A stretch of DNA of 64,000 nucleotides. It comes from Pelagivirga sediminicola. Lineage in GTDB: Bacteria > Pseudomonadota > Alphaproteobacteria > Rhodobacterales > Rhodobacteraceae. The notes below the pieces were generated by a model, which was not told the origin of the DNA, did no database searches, and saw nothing but the letters and a program-made list of their open reading frames with translations. Positions 8,565 through 17,237 of the stretch are shown in pieces (within the stretch, counting starts at the first letter, position 1; every line of letters begins with the position of its first letter). The stretch spans positions 124,001 through 188,000 of the forward strand of contig NZ_QCYH01000004.1 of NCBI RefSeq assembly GCF_003072125.1, written 5' to 3'. A program made the translations under genes and the position numbers.

Positions 8565-9329
8565 TCAGCCCGCCATCGGCTGCAGGCGGATGCCCGCATC
8601 GGTCAGCGCGGCGCGCACCGCGCGCGCCATCGCGACGGCATGGGGATTGTCGCCATGCACGCAGATCGTGTCGAACTCCAGCGCGATTTCCGGCCCGTCC
8701 AGCGTGGCGACGCGCCCTTCGGAGACCATCCGCACCATACGCGCCGCGGCCTCGCCCGCGTCCTGCAGAACGGCGCCCGGGCGGCTGCGCGGGGCAAGCG
8801 TGCCGTCCGCCATATAGGCCCGGTCGGCGAAGACCTCTCGCGCGACGCGCAGACCTGCGCGCTGGGCCGCGCGCTCCTGCTCGGTTCCGGGCATGGCCAG
8901 AAACAGCATGCCGGGATCGGTCGCCAGCACGGCGCGCGCCGCGGCATCGGCCATCGCAGCATCCACCGCGGTAACATTGGCCAGCGCGCCATGCGCCTTG
9001 AAATGGGTGACCGGCACGCCGACGGCGCGCGCCATCGCCTGAATCGCGCCGATCTGGTAGATCAGCAGCTTTTCGATCTCGGCCGGATCGTCGTCGGCAA
9101 AACGGCGCCTGCCGAAGCCCCACAGATCCATGTATCCCGGATGCGCGCCCACGCCGACACCCTTTTCCTTGGCAAGGGTAAGCGTGCGGTGCATCACCAG
9201 CGGATCGCCCGCATGAAACCCGCAGGCGACATTGGCAGAAGTGACGATGTCCAGCATCTCGGCGTCGTGGCCCATCGTCCACGCGCCCCAGCTTTCGCCC
9301 AGATCGGCGTTCAGATCCATGTTGCGCAT
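8565..9329 (-). CDS. pxpA: 5-oxoprolinase subunit A (LamB/YcsF family)
   Basis: First subunit of the oxoprolinase complex, about 254 residues, close to E. coli PxpA. The N-terminal MDLNADLGESWGAW and TSANVACGFHAGDP motifs, the HPGY and HFKAHGAL segments and the C-terminal ICVHGDNP are the conserved family blocks. Several starts are possible within 30 nt; a GGGAGG site at about 9333-9339 favours the ATG at 9329 (MRNMDLNAD) or 9320. Gene order pxpA-pxpB-pxpC on the minus strand is the standard operon. Pyroglutamate arises from N-terminal glutamine of peptides, which fits the nearby peptide importer and peptidase. Confidence 0.9.
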   Translation of the reverse strand: MRNMDLNADLGESWGAWTMGHDAEMLDIVTSANVACGFHAGDPLVMHRTLTLAKEKGVGVGAHPGYMDLWGFGRRRFADDDPAEIEKLLIYQIGAIQAMARAVGVPVTHFKAHGALANVTAVDAAMADAAARAVLATDPGMLFLAMPGTEQERAAQRAGLRVAREVFADRAYMADGTLAPRSRPGAVLQDAGEAAARMVRMVSEGRVATLDGPEIALEFDTICVHGDNPHAVAMARAVRAALTDAGIRLQPMAG

Positions 9330-9470
9330 CATCCCTCCCGCAATGTTCACAGCCCTTGCGAGCGATGGCTATACCCAGCCGGATAGGATGGAAAGACCGC
9401 GCCGCGCAAACCGGGTGCGACGGCGCCGGATTGTCGCCGGTCTCGCCCCGCCGAACGGCCCCGCACCGGT

Positions 9471-9510
9471 CCCTGCCCGCCGCGGCAACGCTGCCGCCGG
9501 GCGGGCAGGG
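9471..9510 (-). terminator. Long GC hairpin after the 3-hydroxybutyrate dehydrogenase gene
   Basis: Outer arms CCCTGCCCGC (9471-9480) and GCGGGCAGGG (9501-9510) pair perfectly, and inner arms GCGGCA (9482-9487) and TGCCGC (9492-9497) close over an ACGC loop. It begins 13 bp past the minus-strand stop. No U-run follows, so it may be a 3'-end stabiliser or part of factor-dependent termination. Confidence 0.4.
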
Positions 9511-9522
9511 CGCGCGGCCGCT

Positions 9523-10305
9523 TCAGTTCATGTACCATCCATGGCTGACAACCAGCGACTGGCCGGTCAGCGCGTTGGTCGGGAAGGCGGCAAAGACATG
9601 GGCAATCTCGGCCACATCCTCGATCGTGGTGAATTCCTGATCGACGGTATTGCCCAGCATGACCTTGTTCACCACCTCCTCTTCGGAGATGCCCAGATCC
9701 TTGGCCTGCTCGGGGATCTGCTTTTCCACCAGCGGGGTTTTCACGAAACCGGGGCAGATCACGTTGGCGCGCACGCCATGCTTGGCGCCTTCCTTGGAGA
9801 TGACGCGCGCAAGGCCCAGCAGCCCGTGCTTGGCCGTCACATAGGCCGATTTCAGCGCCGAGGCCTCCTTGGAATGGACCGAGCCCATGAAGATGATCGC
9901 GCCGCCGCCGGCCTTGTACATATGCTTCATCGCGGCCCTGGACGTCAGGAACGCGCCGTCCAGATGAATGGACAGCAGTTTCTTCCACTCATCGAAGGGA
10001 AAATCCACCACCGGGTGAACGATCTGCACCCCGGCGTTGGAGACCAGCACATCGATCTGGCCCCATGCGTCGATCACCTGCTGCATGCCGGCATCGACCA
10101 TCTGCTCGTCCGTGACGTTCATCTCCACGGCCATCGCCTTGCCCGGCCCCTCGGCGGTCAGGGTGTCGGCGGCGTCCTGCGCCGCGTCCAGCCGCATGTC
10201 GGCAATCACTACGCGGGCGCCATCCGCGATATACCGCTTGGCGATGCCATAGCCGATGCCGCTGGCGCCGCCGGTGATGACGCAAACCTTGTCCTTGAGA
10301 TCCAT
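9523..10305 (-). CDS. bdhA: 3-hydroxybutyrate dehydrogenase-like short-chain dehydrogenase
   Basis: NAD-dependent SDR of 260 residues, probably interconverting 3-hydroxybutyrate and acetoacetate. The nucleotide-binding TGGASGIG is at 11-18 and the catalytic Ser142, Tyr155 and Lys159 are present. The residues known to hold substrate in characterised 3-hydroxybutyrate dehydrogenases also appear: Gln94 in NAGVQ, His144, Lys152 and the glutamine of VEKQI. The tryptophan of the Pseudomonas enzyme (CPGWV) is Phe187 here, a conservative change seen by eye. The ATG at 10305 (MDLKDK) has an AAGGAA ribosome site. It stands alone between pxpA and a divergent FAD oxidoreductase; a link to imino-acid breakdown is not obvious. 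Confidence 0.8.
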   Translation of the reverse strand: MDLKDKVCVITGGASGIGYGIAKRYIADGARVVIADMRLDAAQDAADTLTAEGPGKAMAVEMNVTDEQMVDAGMQQVIDAWGQIDVLVSNAGVQIVHPVVDFPFDEWKKLLSIHLDGAFLTSRAAMKHMYKAGGGAIIFMGSVHSKEASALKSAYVTAKHGLLGLARVISKEGAKHGVRANVICPGFVKTPLVEKQIPEQAKDLGISEEEVVNKVMLGNTVDQEFTTIEDVAEIAHVFAAFPTNALTGQSLVVSHGWYMN

Positions 10306-10525
10306 GATGCGATTCCTTTCCTTGTGGTTTGCCCAAACTGTAGGTCTTTGCGGAGCAAGGGAAAGCCCCCCTGAGGTGCCGCGCGCGCGCCGTCGGCCGC
10401 GCGGCGGGCGGAACATCTGTTGCAAATCGCGCGTGATTTCGCGTTAGATCCGCGGCAAGGATCGTCCGGCCTTCGGGGCATGGGGCGCGGCGGATCCACG
10501 GCAGGATCGCAAGGGAGCGGACGAC

Positions 10526-10606
10526 ATGACAGACATCATTGCATGCAGACACGGCGTGCCCGGCAGGCCGCTTGTACCTGCCCTTCGCCCGGCGGCAGCC
10601 GCCTGA
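10526..10606 (+). CDS. Candidate 26-codon proline-rich leader peptide upstream of the FAD oxidoreductase
   Basis: A short frame beginning ATG-ACA-GAC with an AAGGGAG ribosome site 8 nt upstream and ending in TGA that overlaps the ATG of the next gene (TGATG). The 26-residue product has four prolines in its second half (positions 12, 15, 18, 22) and an alanine tail. The downstream oxidoreductase ATG has only a weak ribosome site of its own, so termination-reinitiation at this overlap is plausible. A regulatory role for proline codons would suit an imino-acid locus, but proline codons are common in GC-rich DNA and this remains a hypothesis. Confidence 0.35.
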   Translation: MTDIIACRHGVPGRPLVPALRPAAAA

Positions 10607-11937
10607 TGCCCGGTCCCCGGCCTGTCCCGGTTCGCGGCGACGCCGATCTGCCGGGTGCGGTGGACGTGGTGATCATCGGCGGCGGCATCATCGGCTGCGC
10701 CACGGCGCTGGAGTTGGCAGAGGCCGGGCAACGCGTGGCCATCTGCGAAAAGGGCGGCATCGCGCAGGAGCAGTCCAGCCGCAACTGGGGCTGGGTGCGC
10801 ATCTCGCGCCGCGATCCGCGCGAAGTGCCCCTGATGGCCGCGTCGATGCGCCTGTGGCGCGATCTGGACAAACGCATCGGCCGCGAAACCGGCTATGTTC
10901 AAAGCGGTATCTGTTTCATCTGCGAGGACGAGGCGACATTCGCCAATTACGACCGCTGGAAGGATCATCTGGTGCCCTACCAGATGCAGGCGCGTATGCT
11001 GCGCCCCGCCGAACTGCAGCAGCTTTTCCCCGGCGCGACAATCCGGGGCGTGGGCGCGCTCCATACGCCCGAGGATGGCCGCGCCGAGCCGCAAACGGCC
11101 ACACCCGCCATCGCCGAGGCGGCCCGCGACAAGGGCGCGCATATCCTGACGGAATGCGCCGTGCGATCTGTCGAGACCCAGGGCGGCCGGGTTTGCGGCG
11201 TGGTGACCGAACGCGGGCGGATCGGCTGCAGCGCCGTGGTGGTGGCCGGCGGCGCATGGTCGAACCTCTTTCTGGGAAACATGGGCCTCGATCTGCCCGC
11301 GCTGGGCGTCGTCAACCATGTCCTGCGCACCGGCCCCGTCGAAGGCGGCCCCGAGCAGGCGATCTGGACCAGCGGTTACGCATTCCGCAAGCGCGCCGAT
11401 GGCGGCTACACGATCGCGCAAGGGTCCGGGAACACGGTTGAAATCGTGCCGGATTCGTTCCGCTATGCCCGCAGGTTCCTGCCCGCCCTCAGAATGGACT
11501 ATCGCGAGCTGCATTTTCGCCTGTCGGGCCGTTTCCTGCACGAGGCGCGGCGCGCCAGATCGTGGGGGCCGGATGACGTGACCCCGTTCGAGCGCGAGCG
11601 CGTCCTCGATCCCGCGCCATCGCCGCGGATGCTGAAAGCGCTGATGTCGAATGTCAGCGCGGAGCATCCGGCATTTCGCGCCGCAACGGTCGCGCAGGAA
11701 TGGGCGGGCTGCATCGATGTGACACCCGACGCGATCCCGGTGATTTCGGCGGTCGGCTCGGTGCCCGGCCTGCACATCGCCAGCGGGTTTTCCGGCCACG
11801 GCTTCGGCATCGGGCCGGGCGCGGGCGGGCTGATGGCAGACATTGTTCTGGGTCGCAGCCCCCGTGTCGATCCGCATGAGTTCAGGTTCTCGCGCTTTAC
11901 CGATGGCAGCCGGATCGCACCGCAGACAGGATACTGA
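10606..11937 (+). CDS. FAD-dependent oxidoreductase of the D-amino-acid/sarcosine oxidase family
   Basis: Flavoenzyme of 443 residues, predicted to oxidise an amino or imino acid. The Rossmann dinucleotide motif IIGGGIIG is at about 23-30, followed by the acidic end of strand two in AICEKGG. The segment SSRNWGWVRISRRD and the C-terminal EWAGCIDVTPDAIPVIS and GFSGHGFGIGPG are DAO-family landmarks. The start chosen overlaps the stop of a short upstream frame (TGATG). It is divergent from the 3-hydroxybutyrate dehydrogenase gene and convergent with the aconitase X gene 9 bp away. The substrate is not defined by sequence; D-hydroxyproline, proline betaine derivatives or sarcosine-like compounds are options. 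Confidence 0.8.
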   Translation: MPGPRPVPVRGDADLPGAVDVVIIGGGIIGCATALELAEAGQRVAICEKGGIAQEQSSRNWGWVRISRRDPREVPLMAASMRLWRDLDKRIGRETGYVQSGICFICEDEATFANYDRWKDHLVPYQMQARMLRPAELQQLFPGATIRGVGALHTPEDGRAEPQTATPAIAEAARDKGAHILTECAVRSVETQGGRVCGVVTERGRIGCSAVVVAGGAWSNLFLGNMGLDLPALGVVNHVLRTGPVEGGPEQAIWTSGYAFRKRADGGYTIAQGSGNTVEIVPDSFRYARRFLPALRMDYRELHFRLSGRFLHEARRARSWGPDDVTPFERERVLDPAPSPRMLKALMSNVSAEHPAFRAATVAQEWAGCIDVTPDAIPVISAVGSVPGLHIASGFSGHGFGIGPGAGGLMADIVLGRSPRVDPHEFRFSRFTDGSRIAPQTGY

Positions 11938-11946
11938 ATGTTGCGT

Positions 11947-13623
11947 TCAGACAAGCCAATGCGGTAAATCTGTGGGCGCTTGACCCGTTGTGGCAGCTTC
12001 TGCGCAATCCTTTAGACTGCCGAAGCGGACCGTGCGGCCTGACAGGCCCGGCCCGTAATGGGCGTATTTGCCGGAATTGGTCAGCACGGTGCGCGCCTTC
12101 GGCGGGAACACCGGCTCGGAGATCGAGCACCAGCAGATGTCGGGAACGACCTGCACGCCGGATGCCTCCAGCGCCGCCAGCGTCCCGTCGGCGCGGATGG
12201 CATCCAGCACGTTCTGGCCGATGGTGACGATGACCTGGGCCCCGGGGTGGCGCCGCCGCCCGTCCAGCGCCGCCGCCAGCGTTCGGCATTCGGGGGCCGA
12301 GAAATGCGGGCTGCCAAACGCGATCAGGTCGACCTTGGCGGGACCGTCGTTGAAGCCTTGCCAGACATCGGCCAGATCGGCGCGTCCGGCCTCTACCGTG
12401 TCCGCGCCGGGGGCCAACGCGCCGTCCGCTTCGGGCGTGATGCCCGCGATATGCAGCATCGGCGCCGCGGAGGTGGTGCCGAAGGCGGCGCAAAGCGCCT
12501 TGAGATCATCCTCGCCGGGAACGGTGCCCTCCAAGCCCTTCAGCAGCGGAATACGGTCCGGCGACAGGCGCCCGGCCAGCCAGCCGAGGAGGGGCCAGAG
12601 CGCGTCGTCATGGGCATCCGGCAGATCAACCTCGATCACCCGGCGCGCGGCGCGTTCGGCGTCCAGATAGACGCCCGACAGCGGCGCGCGGCCCGTCATG
12701 GCGATGCAGAGGTCCAGAAAATCGGGATGCTTCACCGTGCGCGCGCCAAGGACGCTGTTGGCATAGACGACGGCGTTGGATTCGGCCCAGGCGATCGCCT
12801 CGCCCTTCTGCGGTGGCTCCGACAGAAGGTAGGGCGCGCAGGTGAAGCTGGGGAGCGCGCCCATCGTCACATAGGCATCCGCCAGCGCCTGCGCCGGGGT
12901 GCCGAAGACCGGCGGCACGCCCTGCGCCCGCCAGTTCGCGTGATCGACCGAAATCGCGTTCATCGTGGTCGGGATGCGCACCTTCGCCCCCATATCGGCC
13001 ATCTTTTGCGCGAATGTCAGGTTGGCCGGGCTGGCATAGATGCACCCGTCGATATGCGCGCGCGTCACATCCGTCAGCGCGCGTGCCCCCTGCGCCGCCG
13101 CCATGGTGCAGATCGTCTGCATCGCCAGTTGCACCGGCGCGCCGTCCCTGCCGTCGAGCATGGCGAGGTCGGCACGCGTTAGCTCCAGATCATCCGCCTT
13201 CAACGGCACCAGCGGCATCGACAGGCCCTCCGCCTCCAGATGCGTCGCCGTTATCCGCGCCTCGGCGCAAGCGGCCAGCGCGTCATACGTGTCCGGCTCC
13301 AGCCGCAGCACAGCCACCGGCTTGTCAAACATGCGCGCGGCCAGCAGCGCGCCCAGCGTCAGGATATCTTCGGTCTCGCGAAAGATCAGCGCGGCCGGCG
13401 CGTGGCCGTTCAGCGCAAGCTCGAGCAGAACGCCCGAGCCGGTGCAGGATCCGCGGCTGGTGGGCATCATCACCAGCTTGCCCGCCAACGAGGTGCCGCA
13501 GGACGGATGATGCGCGTCGATCACAGTGCCGGTCGCGGGGTCGATCCCGCCCCAGAAGCTGAGGCCCTCAGGCAGCGCCAGAACCGGGCCGGCGGCCTCG
13601 GCGGGAACGATGATCTGTGCCAT
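11947..13623 (-). CDS. Aconitase X, small and large subunits fused; probable cis-3-hydroxy-L-proline dehydratase
   Basis: Cytoplasmic lyase of 558 residues. Residues 1-135 correspond to the swivelling small subunit ([12 protein letters not shown], then [16 protein letters not shown]), and residues from about 146 on to the large subunit ([38 protein letters not shown]). Many relatives have two separate genes. Bacterial aconitase X proteins near hydroxyproline genes dehydrate cis-3-hydroxy-L-proline to 1-pyrroline-2-carboxylate. The neighbouring epimerase, D-amino-acid dehydrogenase and pyrroline-2-carboxylate reductase-like genes support that role here over the mevalonate phosphate role of other aconitase X enzymes. 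The ATG at 13623 has a GAAAGGG site. It lies 11 bp after hypE in the same operon. Confidence 0.85.
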   Translation of the reverse strand: MAQIIVPAEAAGPVLALPEGLSFWGGIDPATGTVIDAHHPSCGTSLAGKLVMMPTSRGSCTGSGVLLELALNGHAPAALIFRETEDILTLGALLAARMFDKPVAVLRLEPDTYDALAACAEARITATHLEAEGLSMPLVPLKADDLELTRADLAMLDGRDGAPVQLAMQTICTMAAAQGARALTDVTRAHIDGCIYASPANLTFAQKMADMGAKVRIPTTMNAISVDHANWRAQGVPPVFGTPAQALADAYVTMGALPSFTCAPYLLSEPPQKGEAIAWAESNAVVYANSVLGARTVKHPDFLDLCIAMTGRAPLSGVYLDAERAARRVIEVDLPDAHDDALWPLLGWLAGRLSPDRIPLLKGLEGTVPGEDDLKALCAAFGTTSAAPMLHIAGITPEADGALAPGADTVEAGRADLADVWQGFNDGPAKVDLIAFGSPHFSAPECRTLAAALDGRRRHPGAQVIVTIGQNVLDAIRADGTLAALEASGVQVVPDICWCSISEPVFPPKARTVLTNSGKYAHYGPGLSGRTVRFGSLKDCAEAATTGQAPTDLPHWLV

Positions 13624-13634
13624 GAGCGGCCCTT

Positions 13635-14636
13635 TCAGGTTACGACGAACCCATGCGCCAGCGGGTCGCGGTCGTCGATGAAGATGGTGTTGATCCCCGT
13701 CACCCGCGCCCATCCGGCGATGCTGGGCACGATGGCAGGTTTGCCGCCGACCTCGGCCGCGGCCTCGACCCGGCCCTTGAAAAGGGTGCCGATGATCGAT
13801 TCGTGGACGAACTCGTCACCGATGGCCAGCCTGCCCTTGGCCGCAAGCTGCGCCATGCGCGCGGATGTGCCTGTGCCGCAGGGCGAGCGGTCGATCGCCT
13901 TGTCGCCGTAGAACACGGCGTTGCGCCCATGCGCGGCAGGGTTGCGCGGCGCGCCGGTCCACAGGATGTGGCTCAGCCCGTTGATCTCGGGGTGCTCGGG
14001 ATGCACGAAGCGATACTTCTCGTTCAGCGCCGCGCGCAGTTTCGGGCTGAGATCCACCAGCCGCGCGGCGCTGAAATCGGCCATGTCGCCGAAATTCGCC
14101 TGAGGCTCGACGATGGCATAGAAATTGCCGCCATAGGCAACGTCGACGGTGATCTCGCCAATGCCTTCCAGATGTGCGCTCAGCCCTTCGGAATGCAAGA
14201 AGCCCGGCACATTGGTCAGGCGCACCTCTTCGACAAAGCGGCCTTCCTGCCTGTAACTCACATCGACGCGCCCGGCGGGGGTGTCCAGCCGCAGCAGGCC
14301 GGGGGTTTCGGGGCAAACGAGGCCGTTCTCCAACGCGATGGTCACGGTGCCGATGGTTCCGTGCCCGCACATCGGCAGGCAGCCGGACGTCTCGATGAAC
14401 AGGACCGCCACATCGCAATCCTCGCGCGTCGGCGGATAGAGGATGGCGCCCGACATCTGGTCATGGCCGCGCGGCTCGAACATCAGGCCGGTGCGGATCC
14501 AGTCATAATCGCGCAGGAAATGCGCGCGCTTTTCCAGCATGTCGGCCCCCTTGAGCCGCGGCGCGCCGCCGGTGACAAGGCGCACGGGATTGCCGCAGGT
14601 GTGACCGTCGATGCAGGGGAAGGTATATTGGGTCAT
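13635..14636 (-). CDS. 4-hydroxyproline 2-epimerase (proline racemase family)
   Basis: Cofactor-independent epimerase of 333 residues that should convert trans-4-hydroxy-L-proline to cis-4-hydroxy-D-proline. Both catalytic cysteines are present, Cys90 in PMCGHGTIG and Cys253 in [11 protein letters not shown]. That two-cysteine pair separates epimerases/racemases from trans-3-hydroxyproline dehydratases, which have threonine at the second position. The start ATG overlaps the stop of the upstream D-amino-acid dehydrogenase gene by 4 bp, which ties epimerase and dehydrogenase together as consecutive steps. The fold and the two-cysteine class are secure; preference for 4- over 3-hydroxyproline or proline is inferred from context. 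Confidence 0.88.
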   Translation of the reverse strand: MTQYTFPCIDGHTCGNPVRLVTGGAPRLKGADMLEKRAHFLRDYDWIRTGLMFEPRGHDQMSGAILYPPTREDCDVAVLFIETSGCLPMCGHGTIGTVTIALENGLVCPETPGLLRLDTPAGRVDVSYRQEGRFVEEVRLTNVPGFLHSEGLSAHLEGIGEITVDVAYGGNFYAIVEPQANFGDMADFSAARLVDLSPKLRAALNEKYRFVHPEHPEINGLSHILWTGAPRNPAAHGRNAVFYGDKAIDRSPCGTGTSARMAQLAAKGRLAIGDEFVHESIIGTLFKGRVEAAAEVGGKPAIVPSIAGWARVTGINTIFIDDRDPLAHGFVVT

Positions 14637-15871
14637 GGTGCCCTCGTGAAACGTGCCGGAGAGAATGGCGCAAGGTCGATACCGGGGGTCTGATCTGTCA
14701 GAAGATCCGCGACGATCCGCGCCGTTCCGGTGGATTGCGTCAGGCCCAGATGGCCGTGCCCGAAGGCGCAGATGACGTTTCCACATCCCGGCAGCGGCCC
14801 GATGGCGGGCAGACTGTCTGGCAGGGAAGGCCGGAAGCCCATCCATTGCACGCCGCCGGTGGTTTTCAGCCCCGGCAGGAACGCGGCCGCTTTTTTCAGC
14901 ATCGCATCGGCGCGCGCGTAGTTGGGCGGGGCGTCCAGCCCGCCCAGTTCGACCGCGCCGCCGACGCGGATGCCGGAGCCGAGCGAGGTCACGACAAAGC
15001 CGTGCCCGCCAAAGGTGATCTGGCAGCGCAGATCAAACGCGTCATGGGGCAGCGTGGTGTTATAGCCGCGCTCGGTCTCCAGCGGGATACGCAAATTTGC
15101 GGTGCGGGCCAGATGGTGCGAATGCGCGCCCGCGGCGAGCACGACGCGGCCCTGCATGGGGCCTTGGCTGGTTTCCACGCCGTCCGGCGTGAGCGCGGTT
15201 GCCTCGGCGATGACGATCTCGCCGCCGTTCGCGCGCACGCGGTCCGCCAGCGCCAGCGTGTATTCCTTGGGGTCATTGATGCTGAACCAGCCGGGGGTAA
15301 AGGTGGCGTGGGTGAAGCGGGGCGCGAGGCCGGGCTGACGCTCCGCGATCCGGTCGCCCGTCAGATGCGTGAATTCGATGCCCGCCGCGGCGCGCATGTC
15401 CCAGCCGGGCAGGGACGCGTTGAATTCGCGCGCGCCCTCATAGACCTGCAGATTGCCCTCGCGGCGCAGCATCTGCGCAAGGCCCGCGCGCTCCAGGAAC
15501 GGGTCGAGCGTGGATTTCGCAAGACGCATCATCACCGTCTGTGCCTTGGTCGAGGCGGCCACCTGCGCGGGCCAGCTGGCGCGCCAGAAACGCAGCATCC
15601 ACGGCGCGATCCTCAGCGCATAGGCAGGCGGCACGCTGAGCGGTCCCAAGGGATCGAGCAGCCATTTCGGCGCCTGCCGGATGATCCGCGGCGAGGCGAG
15701 CGGCAGGATGTCGGTGAAGGCAAACGCGCCCGCATTCCCGGCCGAGGCACCGGCGGCAGGCCCCTCGCGGTCGATCACGCGCACGCGCAGCCCGCGCGCC
15801 TGCGCCTCCAGCGCGGCCGACAGGCCGACAACGCCGGCCCCGACCACGATCACGTCAGGGGCGCGCGTCAT
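14633..15871 (-). CDS. D-amino-acid dehydrogenase (probable cis-4-hydroxy-D-proline dehydrogenase)
   Basis: FAD enzyme of 412 residues in the DadA family. The N-terminal VVGAGVVGLSAALEA (about 9-23) binds the flavin, GNAGAFAF follows as in DadA proteins, and the C-terminus has MGFRPSLPDSLPAIGP and FGHGHLGLT. In known hydroxyproline pathways such an enzyme oxidises cis-4-hydroxy-D-proline, the product of the epimerase encoded next, giving 1-pyrroline-4-hydroxy-2-carboxylate. The stop overlaps the epimerase start by 4 bp. It is the first gene of the minus-strand run that continues into hypE and aconitase X. The electron acceptor is probably quinone, since no oxygen-reactive feature is evident. 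Confidence 0.85.
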   Translation of the reverse strand: MTRAPDVIVVGAGVVGLSAALEAQARGLRVRVIDREGPAAGASAGNAGAFAFTDILPLASPRIIRQAPKWLLDPLGPLSVPPAYALRIAPWMLRFWRASWPAQVAASTKAQTVMMRLAKSTLDPFLERAGLAQMLRREGNLQVYEGAREFNASLPGWDMRAAAGIEFTHLTGDRIAERQPGLAPRFTHATFTPGWFSINDPKEYTLALADRVRANGGEIVIAEATALTPDGVETSQGPMQGRVVLAAGAHSHHLARTANLRIPLETERGYNTTLPHDAFDLRCQITFGGHGFVVTSLGSGIRVGGAVELGGLDAPPNYARADAMLKKAAAFLPGLKTTGGVQWMGFRPSLPDSLPAIGPLPGCGNVICAFGHGHLGLTQSTGTARIVADLLTDQTPGIDLAPFSPARFTRAP

Positions 15872-16037
15872 CGCAAGAGAGCGGCGCGCGGCGCGCCATG
15901 GGGCATGAACATCATGGATGTGTTCCCTTCCTTGCGCCCGCGCGGTATTTCAATCGCCGTGAGGGGCATTGCATCGACCGCTTCCTGAATACGGCATGCA
16001 TGCAAGAATTCAACCCGCCCCGCAAAAGGAGTGCGCA

Positions 16038-17072
16038 ATGACACAGACCACCTTGACCACGGGCGAGCTGATGGCCCTCGTCACCGAAATCCTGCAGGGC
16101 GGAGGGCTGTCGCAGCTGCATGCCGAAGCGCTGGGCCGGGTCATCGTCGCGGGCGAGCGCGATCACTGCAAATCGCACGGCGTCTATCGGCTGGAAGGCT
16201 GCCTGCGCACGATCAAGGCGGGCAAGGTCGCGCCGGATGCCGAACCGGTGCTGGCGGATGCGGACGGGGCCATCCTGCGCGTCGATGCCAAGGGCGGTTT
16301 TTCCAACGCCGCGTTCGAGCTGGGCGCGCCTGCGCTGGGCAAGCGGGCGCGCGAGCTGGGCATGGCCGCGCTGGTCATCAACGACTGCGTGCATTTCGCG
16401 GCGCTCTGGCCCGAAATCGAGACGCTCACCGACATGGGCCTTGCCGCGCTGGCGATGTGCCCCAGCTATGCCACGGTCGCGCCCACGGGCGGCAATGCGC
16501 CCCTGATGGGCACCAACCCTTTTGCCTTTGGCTGGCCGCGCAAGGGCACGCCGCCCTATGTCTTCGATTTCGCCACCAGCGTCGCCGCGCGGGGCGAGAT
16601 CGAGCTGCACCGCCGCGCGGGCGATCCGCTGCCCGAAGGCTGGGCGCTGGACAAGGACGGCGCGCCCACGACGGACCCGGAGGCGGCGCTGGCGGGCGCG
16701 ATGCTGCCCTTTGGCGCGCATAAGGGTTCGGCGATTTCCACCATGATCGAGCTGCTGGCCGGCGTGATGATCGGCGATCTGACCAGTCCCGAGGCGCTGG
16801 ATCTGCTGGGCACGACCACGCTTGCGCCGAAGCATGGCGAGCTGATCCTTGCCTTCGATCCCGAACGCTTTGCCGCCGGGCGCGGCGATCCGCTGGCGCG
16901 CGCCGAAACGCTGTTCGAGGCCATCGCAGGGCAGGGCGCGCGCCTGCCGTCCCAGCGGCGCTTTGCCGCACGGGCCGAGACCGCGCAGAATGGCATCGTT
17001 CTGAGCGGTGACGAAATGGCGCTGCTGGAAAAGCTGCGCGATAAGGGGCTGGAGGCGGTGGAATTGGCCTGA
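16038..17072 (+). CDS. Ldh-family oxidoreductase, probable 1-pyrroline-2-carboxylate reductase
   Basis: NAD(P)H-dependent enzyme of 344 residues in the malate/lactate dehydrogenase-2 family, not the classical Rossmann LDH. The motif AGERDHCKSHGVYRL at 39-52 carries the conserved Ser-His (46-47), and GGNAPLMGTNPFAFGWPR and FDFATSVAARGEI are family blocks. Members of this family (DpkA type) reduce 1-pyrroline-2-carboxylate to L-proline, exactly the product expected from the aconitase X enzyme in the adjacent divergent operon. The ATG at 16038 has an AAAAGGAG site 5 nt upstream. Malate, ureidoglycolate or sulfolactate dehydrogenase activity cannot be ruled out from sequence, but context favours the proline reductase. 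Confidence 0.8.
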   Translation: MTQTTLTTGELMALVTEILQGGGLSQLHAEALGRVIVAGERDHCKSHGVYRLEGCLRTIKAGKVAPDAEPVLADADGAILRVDAKGGFSNAAFELGAPALGKRARELGMAALVINDCVHFAALWPEIETLTDMGLAALAMCPSYATVAPTGGNAPLMGTNPFAFGWPRKGTPPYVFDFATSVAARGEIELHRRAGDPLPEGWALDKDGAPTTDPEAALAGAMLPFGAHKGSAISTMIELLAGVMIGDLTSPEALDLLGTTTLAPKHGELILAFDPERFAAGRGDPLARAETLFEAIAGQGARLPSQRRFAARAETAQNGIVLSGDEMALLEKLRDKGLEAVELA

Positions 17073-17237
17073 CGCAGGCGCGCCCGCACTGCGCAGAGGC
17101 AGGCCAGGCAACCCCTGTGGCCTCGCAATCGGTCTGGCCTCTTCGGCGGCGGCGGTTCATGGTCGGGTTGCGTCCAACCTGCGGTAAGGCCCTGATTTTT
17201 CGCGGCTACCGTATTTTCGAGGGAAAGGATGGAAGCG

